Source of the DNA: Cristatella mucedo | Lineage: Eukaryota; Bryozoa; Phylactolaemata; Cristatellidae | DNA length: 64,000 nucleotides | Direction: 5' to 3' | NCBI GenBank assembly: GCA_009760855.2 | Contig: WPIO01000026.1 | Coordinates: 1,617,501-1,681,500, forward strand | In this document: in pieces, positions 20,623-30,639 of the stretch | Layout of the letters: every line of letters begins with the position of its first letter | Position numbering within the stretch: position 1 is the stretch's first letter | The notes under the pieces: model-generated | Told to the model about the DNA's origin: nothing | Database searches by the model: none | Seen by the model: the letters and a program-made list of their open reading frames with translations, nothing else | Made by a program: the position numbers and the translations under genes

Positions 20623-20809
20623 CAGCTGTTCTCAACCTGTGGATCGCGACACCTTCGGGGGTCGAACGACCCTTGCACACGGGTCGCTTAAGACCATCGG
20701 AAATGCATTTTCACATTTTGCTCACGCTAGTTTTATGGTTGGGGTCGCCACAACATCAGGAACTGTATTAATGGGTCGCGGCATTGGGAGGGAAGGTTGA
20801 GAACCACTA
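20623..20809. mobile_element. SPIN-like non-autonomous hAT element (MITE)
   Basis: A 187-bp element. The left terminus is CAGCTGTTCTCAACCTG; the right terminus, read in reverse, is TAGTGGTTCTCAACCT, so the terminal inverted repeats match. Internal blocks GGGGTCGAACGACCCTTGCA, GTCGCTTAAGACCATCGGAA, TTTTATGGTTGGGGTCGCCA and CAACATCAGGAACTGTATTA match, as I recall it, the SPIN family consensus of short hAT elements. The flanks CTCTTGAT (20615-20622) and CTTCTGAC (20810-20817) agree at five of eight bases, as expected for a decayed 8-bp hAT duplication. It has no transposase. Confidence 0.85.
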
Positions 20810-20819
20810 CTTCTGACGT

Positions 20820-21900
20820 TTGGCTACGGCAGTACGGTCCAGCGTATTGCGACGCATTCCTCTCGGGCATGCTTGGAGAAACAACCACGAGAGCGCATTC
20901 GCAGGCCAGATCGCACTGAGCAACGATCGACCGGGTTCGACCAGCGTTCGAGGCGCCAGTCAGTGCTGGGGGGGGGGAGAGGGAGCTACGGCTACGGCCA
21001 GGCGCGGTACAAGTGCTGGGCCGAAGAGTGTGGCGTACGATCGAAGGGTTGCCGGGCTGCAGAGCCTCGAGAGGCCTCGAGAGTGCACGAGGAAAGGGAA
21101 ACCCGGGACGTACGTAAGCGCGACGGCGGGAGCGCTAGACGAAATCGGGCGATCAGGGTCGCCCTCGCGGTGTACTGAGCGGATCGGTCGCTCAAGCGCG
21201 ATAAAGAGGACGCTCGCCAAGATGCTGCGCCTGCTTTGAGGAGGCGCGCCGGCGGCAGTTGGAGCAGGACGGCCACATTAGGACCTTCCCCTGCCGCGAA
21301 GCTGCCGCCATCCCGCGTTCGACTTCCGAGACAATTGCTTCCTGCAAGGGAAACGACGTAGCGGCGCAAGAAGAAACAATAGCGAAAACAAAAACGTAGC
21401 GACATAGCAAACACCGCCTCGGTTGGCTCGGCCTCGCTTACTGCTGCTGCTCGCATTTATCGCTCCAGAGAGTCTGCCAACCAAGTTCGATCGCGCCCGA
21501 ATTCTTTCGCGTCACCTAGCCTGGCGCCAAGTAGACCGGTCGCCCGTTCTGGGAGACTCAGATCCGTTATGTTCTGGACACGGTATCAGAGGCTCTGGCC
21601 TGCGTTAGCTGTCGCCGTTGCTCATACTGGCGAGCCGTCTCGACCGTCCTCAGGCTTATCAGTTCGGCGTAGCGAGTCACTTTGCTTGACTCGGCGCCTC
21701 CACCCATCCCCTACCAGCTTTGGTAACTCGGCGGGTCACGTGGCGCTAAAGGTCTCATCGCGCACCGTAAGCCGCGCTGACAGGCTGATTGTGCCGCTAG
21801 CGCCCTCTAATACGCGGTCCGCGTCGCGTAAGTCAAGTCTCTCAGGCCCTATTAGTCGATTTGTCAGGATTGTCACACCTAGTCTTACCTATTTTTGTGT
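20820..21900. other. CpG-rich block upstream of the tRNA gene
   Basis: Dense CG dinucleotides. Frames stay open on both strands only because stop codons are rare in GC-rich DNA; none resembles a known protein. It may be a promoter-like region or an unmethylated island around the tRNA. Confidence 0.4.
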
Positions 21901-21903
21901 GAA

Positions 21904-21974
21904 GCGTCGGTGGTTCAGTGGTAGAATGCTCGCCTGCCACGCGGGCGGCCCGGGTTCGATTCCCGGCCGACGCA
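21904..21974 (+). tRNA. trnG-GCC: tRNA-Gly (anticodon GCC)
   Basis: A complete cloverleaf of 71 nt. The acceptor stem GCGTCGG (21904-21910) pairs with CCGACGC (21967-21973), with discriminator A at 21974. The D-arm contains GTTCAGTGGTAGAAT. The anticodon stem CTCGC/GCGGG encloses loop CTGCCAC with anticodon GCC at 21936-21938. The T-arm contains GGGTTCGATTCCC. Internal A and B boxes are intact, there is no intron, and Pol III terminators TTTT (21977-21980) and T7 (21982-21988) follow. It closely resembles vertebrate tRNA-Gly(GCC), so it is probably functional rather than a SINE. Confidence 0.97.
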
Positions 21975-21976
21975 AC

Positions 21977-21988
21977 TTTTGTTTTTTT
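21977..21988 (+). terminator. Pol III terminator of tRNA-Gly
   Basis: Runs of four and seven T separated by one G, starting three bases after the tRNA. Confidence 0.85.
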
Positions 21989-22033
21989 CGAGAAACCTCG
22001 CCCGTAGCTGGCAATTGGGCTTAGTCACCAGCT

Positions 22034-22037
<4 letters not shown>

Positions 22038-22075
<38 letters not shown>

Positions 22076-22092
22076 TATATATATATATATGT
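22038..22092. repeat. (CA)n/(TA)n microsatellite
   Basis: A TATATA, CACACA, ATATAT, GTGTAT compound tract between the tRNA and a SINE. Confidence 0.9.
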
Positions 22093-22100
22093 GTATGTTA

Positions 22101-22246
22101 TATAATTCATTGTATAGCGTCCCAAGAGAACACAATCTTTATTCAGGCACTAGTTCACATATGCCTCGGGGCTCGAACCCAAGACCTCAGCCAGACCTTG
22201 GTTGGGGCGAGCACCTTTACCATGGAACAAAGCCAACTCGGCATAC
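22101..22246 (-). repeat. SINE family 2 copy, minus strand
   Basis: On the minus strand: tRNA-like head (AAGGTGCTCGCCCC), B-box-like GGGTTCGAGCCC, then a LINE-like 3' end (GTGCCTGAATAAAGATTGTG) and an ATT-type tail. It is structurally the same as 35103-35263. Confidence 0.8.
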
Positions 22247-22284
22247 GCTATATTAACGTAAAATAAACGCGATTTTAGAAATCT

Positions 22285-22430
22285 CATCAGTTTAAATTAT
22301 CTCCCCAAAACCCTAACACTAAGCACAAAACATCAAACCCCAAAAACTAGCAATTGTAACCACTAAAATGTTAACCCCAGCACCAAAACATACAGCCTTT
22401 ATTAGTCACCCACAATCCTAAACCCTAAAC
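22285..22430. other. A/C-rich tract with CCCTAA-like words
   Basis: Repeated words AACCCTAACAC, AAACCCCAAAAAC and AAACCCTAAACG in an A/C-rich, G-poor strand. There is no regular period. It might be a degenerate interstitial telomere-like tract or just biased composition. Confidence 0.35.
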
Positions 22431-22543
22431 GACGCCGTGTTAGTCCAATAAAATCCTGCAATGAACAGGCTCATACTGTAGACCCGCAGCGTTTCAGTAT
22501 CAAGTTTTTTGTCCCTCGATGCATTTCGCGCCTATATATCTGC

Positions 22544-23419
22544 AAAAGGCTGACTTTCAAAATTGGCTCTGCCAGCATATCTCCAGTTGAATCAGCTCGA
22601 AATCTAGGTATCATATTCCAAAGCGACCTCTCGTTAGACGACCACATCAGCTCCACAGTCAAATCAGCCTATTTTCAGCTTCATAACATTGCTAAAATTA
22701 GGGCTTGTTTAGATAAGGATACCACGTCCAAGTTGGTCCATGCATTCGTGACATCTCGTCTCGACTTCTGCAACTCACTGCTTACTGGCCTACCAGCATG
22801 TGCGATCAGGCGATTGCATCTGGTGCAAAACTCTGCAGCTAGGCTTGTCTGTCGTGAGCGTCGCAGTTGCCACATTACTCCACTTCTCGCCGACCTGCAC
22901 TGGTTACCAGTCAAGCAACGGATTGACTTCAAGGTTTTGTCGCTCACTTTTAGGTCTCTTCATTCTATGGCTCCAGCCTATCTTTCAGAGATACTACCCC
23001 ATCAGGCAAAGCATCGTACCACTCGCTTTTCGGAATCCAACAGTCTAGAAATACCTCGTACAAACCTTAAATCCTTTGGAGACCGTGCATTTAGCTCGTA
23101 TGCTCCCAAAGCCTGGGAACTCCCTCCCGATTTAAAAGAAACTTACAAACATACCTATTTAGGACAGCATTTAGTGGGTCCTCGTGATTCGTCCTCGATG
23201 TGCTTATGCGTGCTGACACTGTTCATGCTGCCACTAACCACATTTGCATGCTGACCCAGTGCATGTAACCCCTAACCATGTTATTCATTTTGTTTGTTTT
23301 TCAAGCATGATTTTACTTACTATTCTATTGCGTATCACTTTGCAGAAAATGTAAAGCGCCTAGAAAGAGATTAAGTTCTCTGAGGGCGCTTTATCAAGTG
23401 CAATATTATTATTATTATA
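22544..23419 (+). mobile_element. CR1/L2-like LINE (family A), 5'-truncated, plus strand
   Basis: Near-identical sister of the 6478-7441 copy in the opposite orientation. It has C-terminal RT blocks (KLVHAFVTSRLDF-like, LVQNSAARLV, HITPLLADLHWLP, SLHSMAPAYLSEIL), 3' UTR, hairpin (AAAGCGCC / GGGCGCTTT) and (ATT)n tail. It lacks about 36 bp within the coding region (after 23130) relative to its sister, destroying the C-terminus. Confidence 0.92.
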
Positions 23420-24249
23420 ATACAGCACATGCTACTAGCCAAATAGCCCACTAATCGGAAGGCCCTGAGCGTCTTCTTGTTTGCTTTTGCACGCCGGCCT
23501 AAAATTTTTACTTGCTCATGATCGGGTACGATACCGTCCAGGTCGTCTTTTGATTCTCCTGCAGCGAGCTGTAAAGTGCCTGGAGAGACATTTGGTGCCC
23601 TTCGGGTCCTATTACAAAACTACCTGCTATCATAATTATTGTTACATAGATTAGGGCTAAACGGGACATGGTCGGCCGAGTGCTTTTGGCGTGCCACATC
23701 CGGATAGTCTACGGAGGGGGGATAAAGCCCTCTGGCCCTTGTTACCCACTCGTCTAGAGTGACACGACGAACAAGCGGCACAGAAGCGCAGTGAGTTGGA
23801 AAGCGGCAAATTGCTTATTTATCACGAGCCATCGCCATTGCGTTCTTAACAATGAAGGCGTTAAGTGGTACGTCTAAATACTTATTATCAGGAGCCGTCA
23901 AGTCTAGGTGTTTAGATAGAATTTCAGTTAGGCAGTCTAACGACGTGCGACTATCTGTACTGCGAGTCCATTCCTAGTAACGCCCTACGCCGTCCAATTT
24001 CATGAAATCCTGAATGAATTATCAAAATGAATGTTTATTAGCTCTGCAGCCCGGCCCGGTACATTTGCCACGCTACCTAGTCCAGCACTAACTTTGTGTA
24101 CTAATTAGCATAAAAAGGCGATTTTGAAACGCAGACCGGTATCAATCTGACCTCGAATACGACAGCCGAATGCGGGCTCCGACTTATGCCGGTTAAGGGC
24201 AGCACGTATCGAAATAAAGCGTAGGTAAAGGCATTGACATATTTGATTG
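23420..24249. other. Intergenic, little recognised
   Basis: A diffuse LINE-tail-like piece (AAAGTGCCTGGAGAGACATT at 23574) and otherwise unique sequence. Confidence 0.45.
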
Positions 24250-24780
24250 CTCATCTGCCAGCTCCTTAAGTGTAGCGACGTAGCGTACTCTGTCGCTCGG
24301 CCTTGGGGAGTAATCTCCCGCTACGCGCCATGCGTTTTGTGGCGGTTTTGTCGAGGACCAGTTCCAGAGCTGCAGCATGCGATTGAACCGGCGCGGAGCT
24401 CATTGGACGCGCGTCTTTCCTATCGTCTGGACTCGCCGCGGCGGCGGCGGCCAGCAGCCGCATTGGCCATAACCGCGTGCAGCGGAATGTAGAATGAGGC
24501 GGGGCTGAAGGCCGTTTTACAAGCGCTCGCGGCGCGGCCTCCGCGCACGGACATGTGCAAGACCGCAAACGCAGCGCTCGTAACGTCGCTAGTCAGCAGC
24601 CGTCGCCTGGCGACGGCTGCTGGCGACGACTGAATCTTGCGGCGGCGCGGCTAGCGAGTTGTGGTAGCGGCGATGCGTCGGTCGATGCACGCAGGCGGTA
24701 CGCCGCAACGCAAGTAGGAACGCCGCCGCCGCCGCCACCGCAGCGACGACGAAGAGCGATCGTACCTTAACGTAGCAAGT
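24250..24780. other. CpG-rich block
   Basis: GC-rich with many CG dinucleotides and CCG repeats (GCCGCCGCCGCCGCCACCGC at 24722-24741). No gene-like frame. It could be a distal promoter or enhancer island. Confidence 0.4.
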
Positions 24781-25016
24781 TCGTGAATCCGTAGGAAAGT
24801 CTGCTTGACTGCTGCAGCGGAGGATTACTGGCGGTCAACAGCGGTCGCGACATTTACCGACGGCTCCGTGGCCTAGAGATCAAATCAGCTCAACTGGCAA
24901 TACCGAGTCCAAAATCGTGACTGATTGCCTATCTCGTGGCGTCAGCTGTTATGCGGCATCGGCTATAGATTGTAGCATGGTCGGTTTCTAGCCGTAACAA
25001 TTCGAGAACTGCAAGC

Positions 25017-25047
25017 TATCGGTCATGATAACTTATCATGACCGATA
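25017..25047. repeat. Short perfect hairpin plus third copy
   Basis: TATCGGTCATGATA (25017-25030) and its exact complement (25034-25047) are separated by three bases. A third direct copy of the core (ATCGGTCATGAT) follows at 25053. Confidence 0.9.
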
Positions 25048-25767
25048 TGGTTATCGGTCATGATCCAGCTGGTCTAGCTCTAGCTGTCATTGCAGCGGCG
25101 GTGAGACGTCAGTTTCATTTACTCTACTGTACTATCTTTCTCGGCAAGCAGCCTCCGATCGTTGTAGCATCTGCCGTCAGTTTTAGTGGCCCCATCGCCA
25201 ACTTCTTGCTCTTAAGCCAGGCGTTAGACGTGTCTGTCGGGTACAGGCTAGCATCCGGTTTAGACCCGTCCTGCGAAACGACGCTTCGGCGCCTCAGACG
25301 ACATCTCAAATGCCATCAATTTGGGTGCAGTCGAGTAAACTTCCTCTTTTAATCCGAGCTCCGGATCAGCCAGCTTTCATTTCTGAGCACCAGGATTCAC
25401 TGGCAGCAGACAGAAATCAGCTCGTGGTGAACGCGACCAAGGGTTCCCAGGCAGGTCTCACCGTACAGCGAAACGTCGTTGGTCAACAGCCGTAATACGC
25501 AAGTTTGACAGGTAATTTCGCAGTCCTTTTAAGACCAGAGGATGATATTGCGTAGTAGAAATCGTCTGTTACTTATTAGAGTACAAGCAAGTTATTTCCA
25601 AACGCTTGTTTTGGGTCTTGTTTCCTTATTGTACGGCTGCGGTACTGGCTCATACCTTGGTGAAGGCCAAAGGGGAAGAACTGGCGTGTACTGGGCGTAC
25701 TGGACGCCAAGGCTGAATTAGCATCCCTTGCACCATTACGAAACGCTTTGTCTTTTGGAAGTGTAAC
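25048..25767. other. Intergenic, nothing recognised
   Basis: Unique sequence, moderately GC-balanced. Open frames lack protein-like features. Confidence 0.5.
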
Positions 25768-25804
25768 AGAGAGAGAGAGAGAGAGAGAGAGAGTGACAGA
25801 GAGA
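25768..25804. repeat. (GA)n microsatellite at a LINE tail
   Basis: GAGAGA tract directly before the AATAAT tail of the next LINE. Confidence 0.9.
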
Positions 25805-26382
25805 TAATAATAATATTAATACACTTGATAAAGCGCTCTCAGAGAACTCAATCTCTTTCAAGACGCTTCACACCCATTTGCCGCAAAGGAAAACGCGATG
25901 GAATGGTGAGTAATACCATACTCGATAAACAACACGAATTACATGGCATACTAGGGGTGACAAGCGCAGGGTCAGCATGCAAGTGTGGTTAGTGGCAGCT
26001 TGCAACAGCGCCAGCACGCATAAGCAATAAAGGACGAATCACAGGGACCCACTAAATTCTGTCATAAATAGGAGCATTTTGAGTTCTTTTTAAATGTGGT
26101 CAAGTCAGGGGATGTCGTGATGAAAGTCGGGAGTGGGTTCCAGGCTTTGGGAGCATACGAACTATTAAGTAAGGTCTCCATACGATTTCAGGTTTGTACG
26201 AGGTATTGGTAAACGGTTAGATTCCGAAAAGCGGGTGGTACCGTGCTTGGCCTGGTGGGGCAGTAGATCTGAGAGATGGGCTGGAGCCAACTAATGAAGT
26301 GACCTACAAGTGAGCAACAAACCCTTGAAGTCGATCCGTTGCTTGACTTGTAGCCAGTGCAGGTCAGCGAGAAGTGGGGTGA

Positions 26383-26553
26383 TCCTAGCTTATTAAGCAG
26401 CCTCTTTTTGTATAGCGACAGAAGAGCCTTTACGGCTATCACCACCGCTTGCAGTGACGATACAGAATCGTTTACCGCAGGAATCGAACCCACGACCTCG
26501 GTCCCGAGGTCGTGAAAGCAACCGCCTTACCTAGTGTGCCATCACGGCTCACC
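26383..26553 (-). repeat. SINE family 1 copy nested in LINE
   Basis: Minus strand: GAGCCGTGATGGCACACTAG, AAGGCGGTTGCTTTCACGAC, B-box GTGGGTTCGATTCC, ATAGCCGTAAAGGCTCTTCT, and the 3' end near GCTTAATAAGCTAGG. Confidence 0.92.
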
Positions 26554-26801
26554 ATGTGGTAACTGCGACGCTCACGACAGACAAGCCTAGCTGCAGAGTT
26601 TTGCACCAGCTGTAGGCGCCTGATTGCACATGCCGGTAGGCCAGCAAGCAGTGAGCTGCAGAAGTCAAGACGGGATGTCTGAAATGCGTGGACCAACCTA
26701 GATGTGGTATCTTAATCTAAACAAGCCCGAATGTTAGCAATATTATATTGCTGAACGTAGGCATACTTAATTGAGGAGCTGATGTGGTCGTCTAACGAAA
26801 G

Positions 26802-27860
26802 TGTAGCACAGCGCTGGCCTGACTCAGTTTTAGAGCGCATGAGAATTGCTCAGCAGGAAACACCTCTGCCCTTAAGCAAGAGGACGCAGCCATCGTAGTA
26901 GGTCAATGAGGTGATTGATATTGGCTGGCCTGTCAACCCTATAGTCCCGCCTAGCAATTTGAGAATAGGGCAACGCTTGCCCAAGGTCGCGGTCGCCGCC
27001 AGCCATCCTAGATTTGCTGGACGGTTTCCGTGAGAACAAAAGAAGTGGGTGAAGAGCATCTGCGTTCTCGAGCTGTGAGCAAATGGACGCAGAGGTCACT
27101 GAGGTGATTGATATTGGCTGGGTTGTCAACCTCATTGTCCCAGCTAGTTATATAATGATAGGGTGACGCTCGCTAGCGGTTCCTTCATCTTCGGCTCCGT
27201 CTCGACACCGTCGCCGGACTTGTTTCTCTGAAAGCGAGGGAGGAGGGCGAGCTGTTCGCCGGTGATTGAGGGACAGGACGGGACAGCGCCAGGAGGATTC
27301 GGTGGACGCCACCGAATACGGTCGCATAGCGCTCGAGCTCGTATTTTTGTGTTTCTTCTGAGTTTTGTGTGTCTGTGCGTGCACGTGGTATCGCCAAGAG
27401 TGCTTGGTGTAGTGTGTGAGGTATTCCTGCCATTAAGGTGGAAGCGCAGCCCTAGTTCTCCGGTCAGGGTTTAGGCTCCGGTCCGGGCTCCTCGTCTTAT
27501 TTGGGTCGTTCCCCACAATAAACTTAGTTAGCCTAAGTTTGGGGACGTATTCCCTCCGCAAACGAGTTTGTGCTGTTGAGAGCGTGTGAGGAGTGTGGAG
27601 ATAAAACTGAGCTAGACGAACAGCGACTGCGCTTGCGAATAAAGCTCAGTAAAATTCCCTATTTGTGTGTGCCTCTTTCTAATTCACGCCGCGGACTCAC
27701 GACCCCTTTAGTAACGGTAGGTAGGCCAGCGCCAGTAACGCTCGTTTCGTGGCGGCCTGCTTATTGCGCGTAGGCGCGCACCGAACGGCATTGGGCGGTA
27801 GGTTACGCCGCTAAGTAAGCGGTAGGTTAAGTCTACTCCGCCAGAACCTTCGGCGTTACA
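26802..27860 (+). mobile_element. Solo LTR (1,059 bp) of an LTR retrotransposon
   Basis: Begins TGTAGCAC and ends GGCGTTACA, the TG...CA termini of LTRs. It is flanked by 4-bp duplications AAAG (26798-26801 and 27861-27864); excising it restores the LINE sequence. A TATA-like TATATAA is at 27149-27155 and AATAAA signals are near 27520 and 27639, giving a plausible U3-R-U5 layout. A block around GAGGTGATTGATATTGGCTG occurs twice (about 26908 and 27102). The 4-bp duplication suggests the Ty3/gypsy group. No internal coding region remains, consistent with LTR-LTR recombination. Orientation is inferred from the TATA and poly(A) order. Confidence 0.85.
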
Positions 27861-28206
27861 AAAGGTCACTTTGGAACATGAGATCTAGATTTTGTGCAGA
27901 TTCAACAGGAGATATGCTGGCAGAGCCGATTTTGAGCGTCAGTCTTTCCAATATCTGAATCACACTTGGCTTGCCCATAACTAGTAAGTTAGCTTTATCA
28001 TAATTTAATTTAAGAAAACTTGCTGCCATCCATGTGCGGATGTCATCAATACATGCAGCAAATGAGTTGAGAGAATTCGAGGTGCTCGAAGGCTGGGAGG
28101 AATCAAAGCAAAGGTACAACTGAGTATCATCCGCATAAAAGAGAAAGCCTAGATTGTGCTTGGCAATCACATCGGAAAGAGGGGGAGTATAAACTGATAG
28201 ATAGAG

Positions 28207-28208
<2 letters not shown>

Positions 28209-28256
<48 letters not shown>
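28209..28256. repeat. (GA)n microsatellite
   Basis: Uninterrupted GA repeats at the 5' break of the LINE copy. Confidence 0.95.
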
Positions 28257-28262
<6 letters not shown>

Positions 28263-28906
28263 AGAGAGTGACAAGAGGCAAGGGCACTCGTTTCAAAACT
28301 GAAGTTTACGCGTTCGCCACATTTTCGCCTTAGTACTTTCCTGAAAGATTTTTTCGTGTTGTGCATAACAGTATTGCGGTCGCAATTGTAATCTTTTAAC
28401 ACAGGAAAGTATTCACATTAGCGGTCAAGGGCTACTCATTGGCACCCTAGTATCGTGAGCAGGTGGAACATTCTTATCTTAAAACGCAGTTCACATTTTC
28501 CTCAAGGCTCTCAAATTTAGGAGCTATACGGTTATGCAGAGAGCCGCGAACGCCTACACCTCCATCATTGTTATGCATGTAAACAGAACACTGACTTTCA
28601 CAGGACATCACATCACATCACATCACCAGTATGAATGGTGTACATGGAAAGTAAGGCCGGTAAAACAGGTTGTTATTTTTGTAAGGGCAGTCGCGAACAG
28701 ATCAAGACGGCTCAAGCAGATGCCGTTTATTGCGGAAACGCGGAACCGGGTCGTGCGGCTACGCCAACTGAATGGACGGCGGCAGCAGTGGATCGTCATC
28801 CGGGATGGCACGAGATCGTGGCCGAGTATACACGTGCACGAGCCGTCGATGAGCTGGCGCGTGGTCTTTGGGCAAAAGAAGTCCTGACCGGCGACCACCC
28901 ATCCCA
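28257..28906. other. Intergenic, nothing recognised
   Basis: Overlapping frames stay open on both strands between about 28530 and 28910, but they have no recognisable motif. A CATCACATCACATCACAT pentamer repeat lies at 28608-28625. Confidence 0.45.
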
Positions 28907-28976
28907 ACAATAAAAATAAAACAACACATTTGCATAGCACCCTCAGAGAGCTTAATCTGTTTCTAGGCAATAGGCT
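28907..28976 (-). repeat. LINE family A 3' tail, minus strand
   Basis: AATAAAAATAAAAC tail and GCACCCTCAGAGAGCTTAAT hairpin complement. Confidence 0.75.
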
Positions 28977-29399
28977 CGCAGAGAAAGCGTCCAGGAAGGG
29001 TTCAGCGAGCGTCTGCTTGCCCCGCGGTCACTCGCCGTACTGAAGCCCCCCTATACCAGAGAAGACTGCTCGAGGCCACACTCAGCCACTTGATTAGAAG
29101 GCCAATACGCAGGCGACGCTGGTGGCCGACCAACACTGCCGCCACGCCCTGAAAGTCAGCTTGTAAAGCATTGTGGCAAGAGCGAGATCGGGTGGAAATT
29201 TGCCCGGCCTCGTGGCGTCGCCTCGCAGGCCAATTTTCCCCTCGTTGGCCGCCATCGCGGCCACCGGTGCCGAAACTGTCGGCTAAGCCAGCTCAGGCTT
29301 GCTGATCACAGTGCTAGCTAGGTGCATCAGCAACGAAGCCTCGTCTCACCTGAAAGGCTTCTCAGCTGCCACTTGCGGATTCCTGGCCTTTGAGGAGCA

Positions 29400-30165
29400 C
29401 GTGGATTTCTAGCTTCTTTTGAAATACCGTCAAGTCAGGCCATACAGCGACAGCAGTCGAGAGTGAGTTCCAGTCTTTGGAAGCATGCGATTAAAGGCTT
29501 GGCCTACAGATGACTCGCGGTGGGTCAGATGCAGAGCTAAACGACATGCTAGTGAGAAGAGAGCGCTGTAGGATGCGTTCCCTGATTGGGAAGTAGTTCG
29601 GATTGGTGGGTTGGTGCAAGAGAATGGTAGGACCTAAACGAGAGTGATACAACCTTACAGTAGACACTCTGCTTGATGGAAAGTCAGCGTAGGTTGGTGA
29701 GAAGAGGTGCACTGTGGCAGTTCGCGTCTGGCATGCATAGCTGCAGAGTTTGGCACCAACTATAGGCACCTGCTGTAGACGCCGGAAGACCAGCGAGTAG
29801 CGAGTGACAGAAGTCGTAACGGGATATTACAAATGCAAGTAACAACTTGAATACGGTATCATCGGGCGAGCCGTGATGGCGCACTAGGTAAGGCGGTTGC
29901 TTTTCACGACGTCGATCCCGATGTCGTGGGTTCGAATTCTGCGGTGGGCGGTCCTCTATCGCCACTGCAAGCGATGGTGATAGCCGTAAAGGCTCTTCTG
30001 TCGCTGTACAAAAAAGCCTGTTAAATCAGCTAGTATACAATTTTAGTTTTCTAATTTTAGAGCATACTCATACGAAGTTTTGCAATGCCATGATGCTGGA
30101 AGGAGGCAGACGTGACTGTGGAGCTTATCTGTTCATCTAGTGAAAGGCTAAACATTCAAGAAATT
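29400..30165 (-). repeat. Divergent LINE family A copy with nested SINE
   Basis: Minus-strand 3' UTR and C-terminal region (GTGAGTTCCAGTCTTTGGAA, GCTGCAGAGTTTGGCACCAA), interrupted by a SINE at 29866-30037. Resumes to about 30165. Confidence 0.75.
29866..30037 (+). repeat. SINE family 1 copy nested in LINE
   Basis: GAGCCGTGATGGCGCACTAG, AAGGCGGTTGCTTTTCACGA, B-box GTGGGTTCGAATTC, GTAAAGGCTCTTCTGTCGCT and 3' end TTAAATCAGCTAGTAT. Confidence 0.93.
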
Positions 30166-30169
30166 CGAC

Positions 30170-30630
30170 CAAGTTTTGTCTTTTTTGCTGAAGGAGCTGT
30201 ATTGCCTCCCGTTTGATCAATGGATGCAGAGCAAAATTCTCACTCAGATCCTCCATGGTTCACCATGATTGCACTCCTTCATGCCGAGTTGGACTGCTGC
30301 ACCATTTTCAGTCTCTTCGTCCCCTCAGGCTTTCTATGGACAATTGAATTTCTACTCCACTTTTGTTTTAGTTAGAGGCTGGTGCCGACAGATGATTTTG
30401 CTCTGCAGGTCCTAGACTGGAGCTCATTTCCACGATTCCTTGCAAAAGCATCTCTCCATCTTCCAACCCTGGCGCGATATTTCTAGCCGCCCTGCAGTGA
30501 TACTTCCTCGTTATTCACTTATTCTGCCGTCCTCCAGACTAATCTGCGCTTCTCACTTTTCCTTTGTTTCGTGAGGCGTAGTCTGTTGGCTGCCGTGTGC
30601 TCACCGAAAGCCGCCAAGGTTTTGAGCACA
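30170..30630 (+). repeat. LINE family B C-terminal fragment
   Basis: Broken frames give LLKELYCLPFDQ-like words, the counterpart of the LLADLHWLPV block in family A, then TTGCTCTGCAGGTCCTAGAC and the family B 3' end (TCACCGAAAGCCGCC). Confidence 0.65.
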
Positions 30631-30639
30631 CCAGAGGAG

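Larger units (their letters stand above)
25806..28200 (-). mobile_element. LINE family A copy with nested SINE and solo LTR
   Basis: The minus-strand LINE tail is at 25806-25830, with 3' UTR and C-terminal coding up to 26382. A SINE (26383-26553) interrupts it; coding resumes 26554-26801. A solo LTR (26802-27860) interrupts again; coding resumes 27861-28200. The last part includes the RT catalytic block FLFYADDTQLYLCF (YADD intact) and the thumb start MGKPSVIQILERLTLKIGSA. Alignment with the 6478-7441 copy places both insertions precisely. Confidence 0.9.

Noticed and set aside
20820-21456. Several 86- to 154-codon frames on both strands
   Set aside because: GC-driven absence of stops. Translations are unrelated to any known protein and mutually overlapping.
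28534-28970. Overlapping frames on both strands near 28.6-28.9 kb
   Set aside because: No motif, no splice context, mutually antisense. Kept only as nothing-recognised intergenic.
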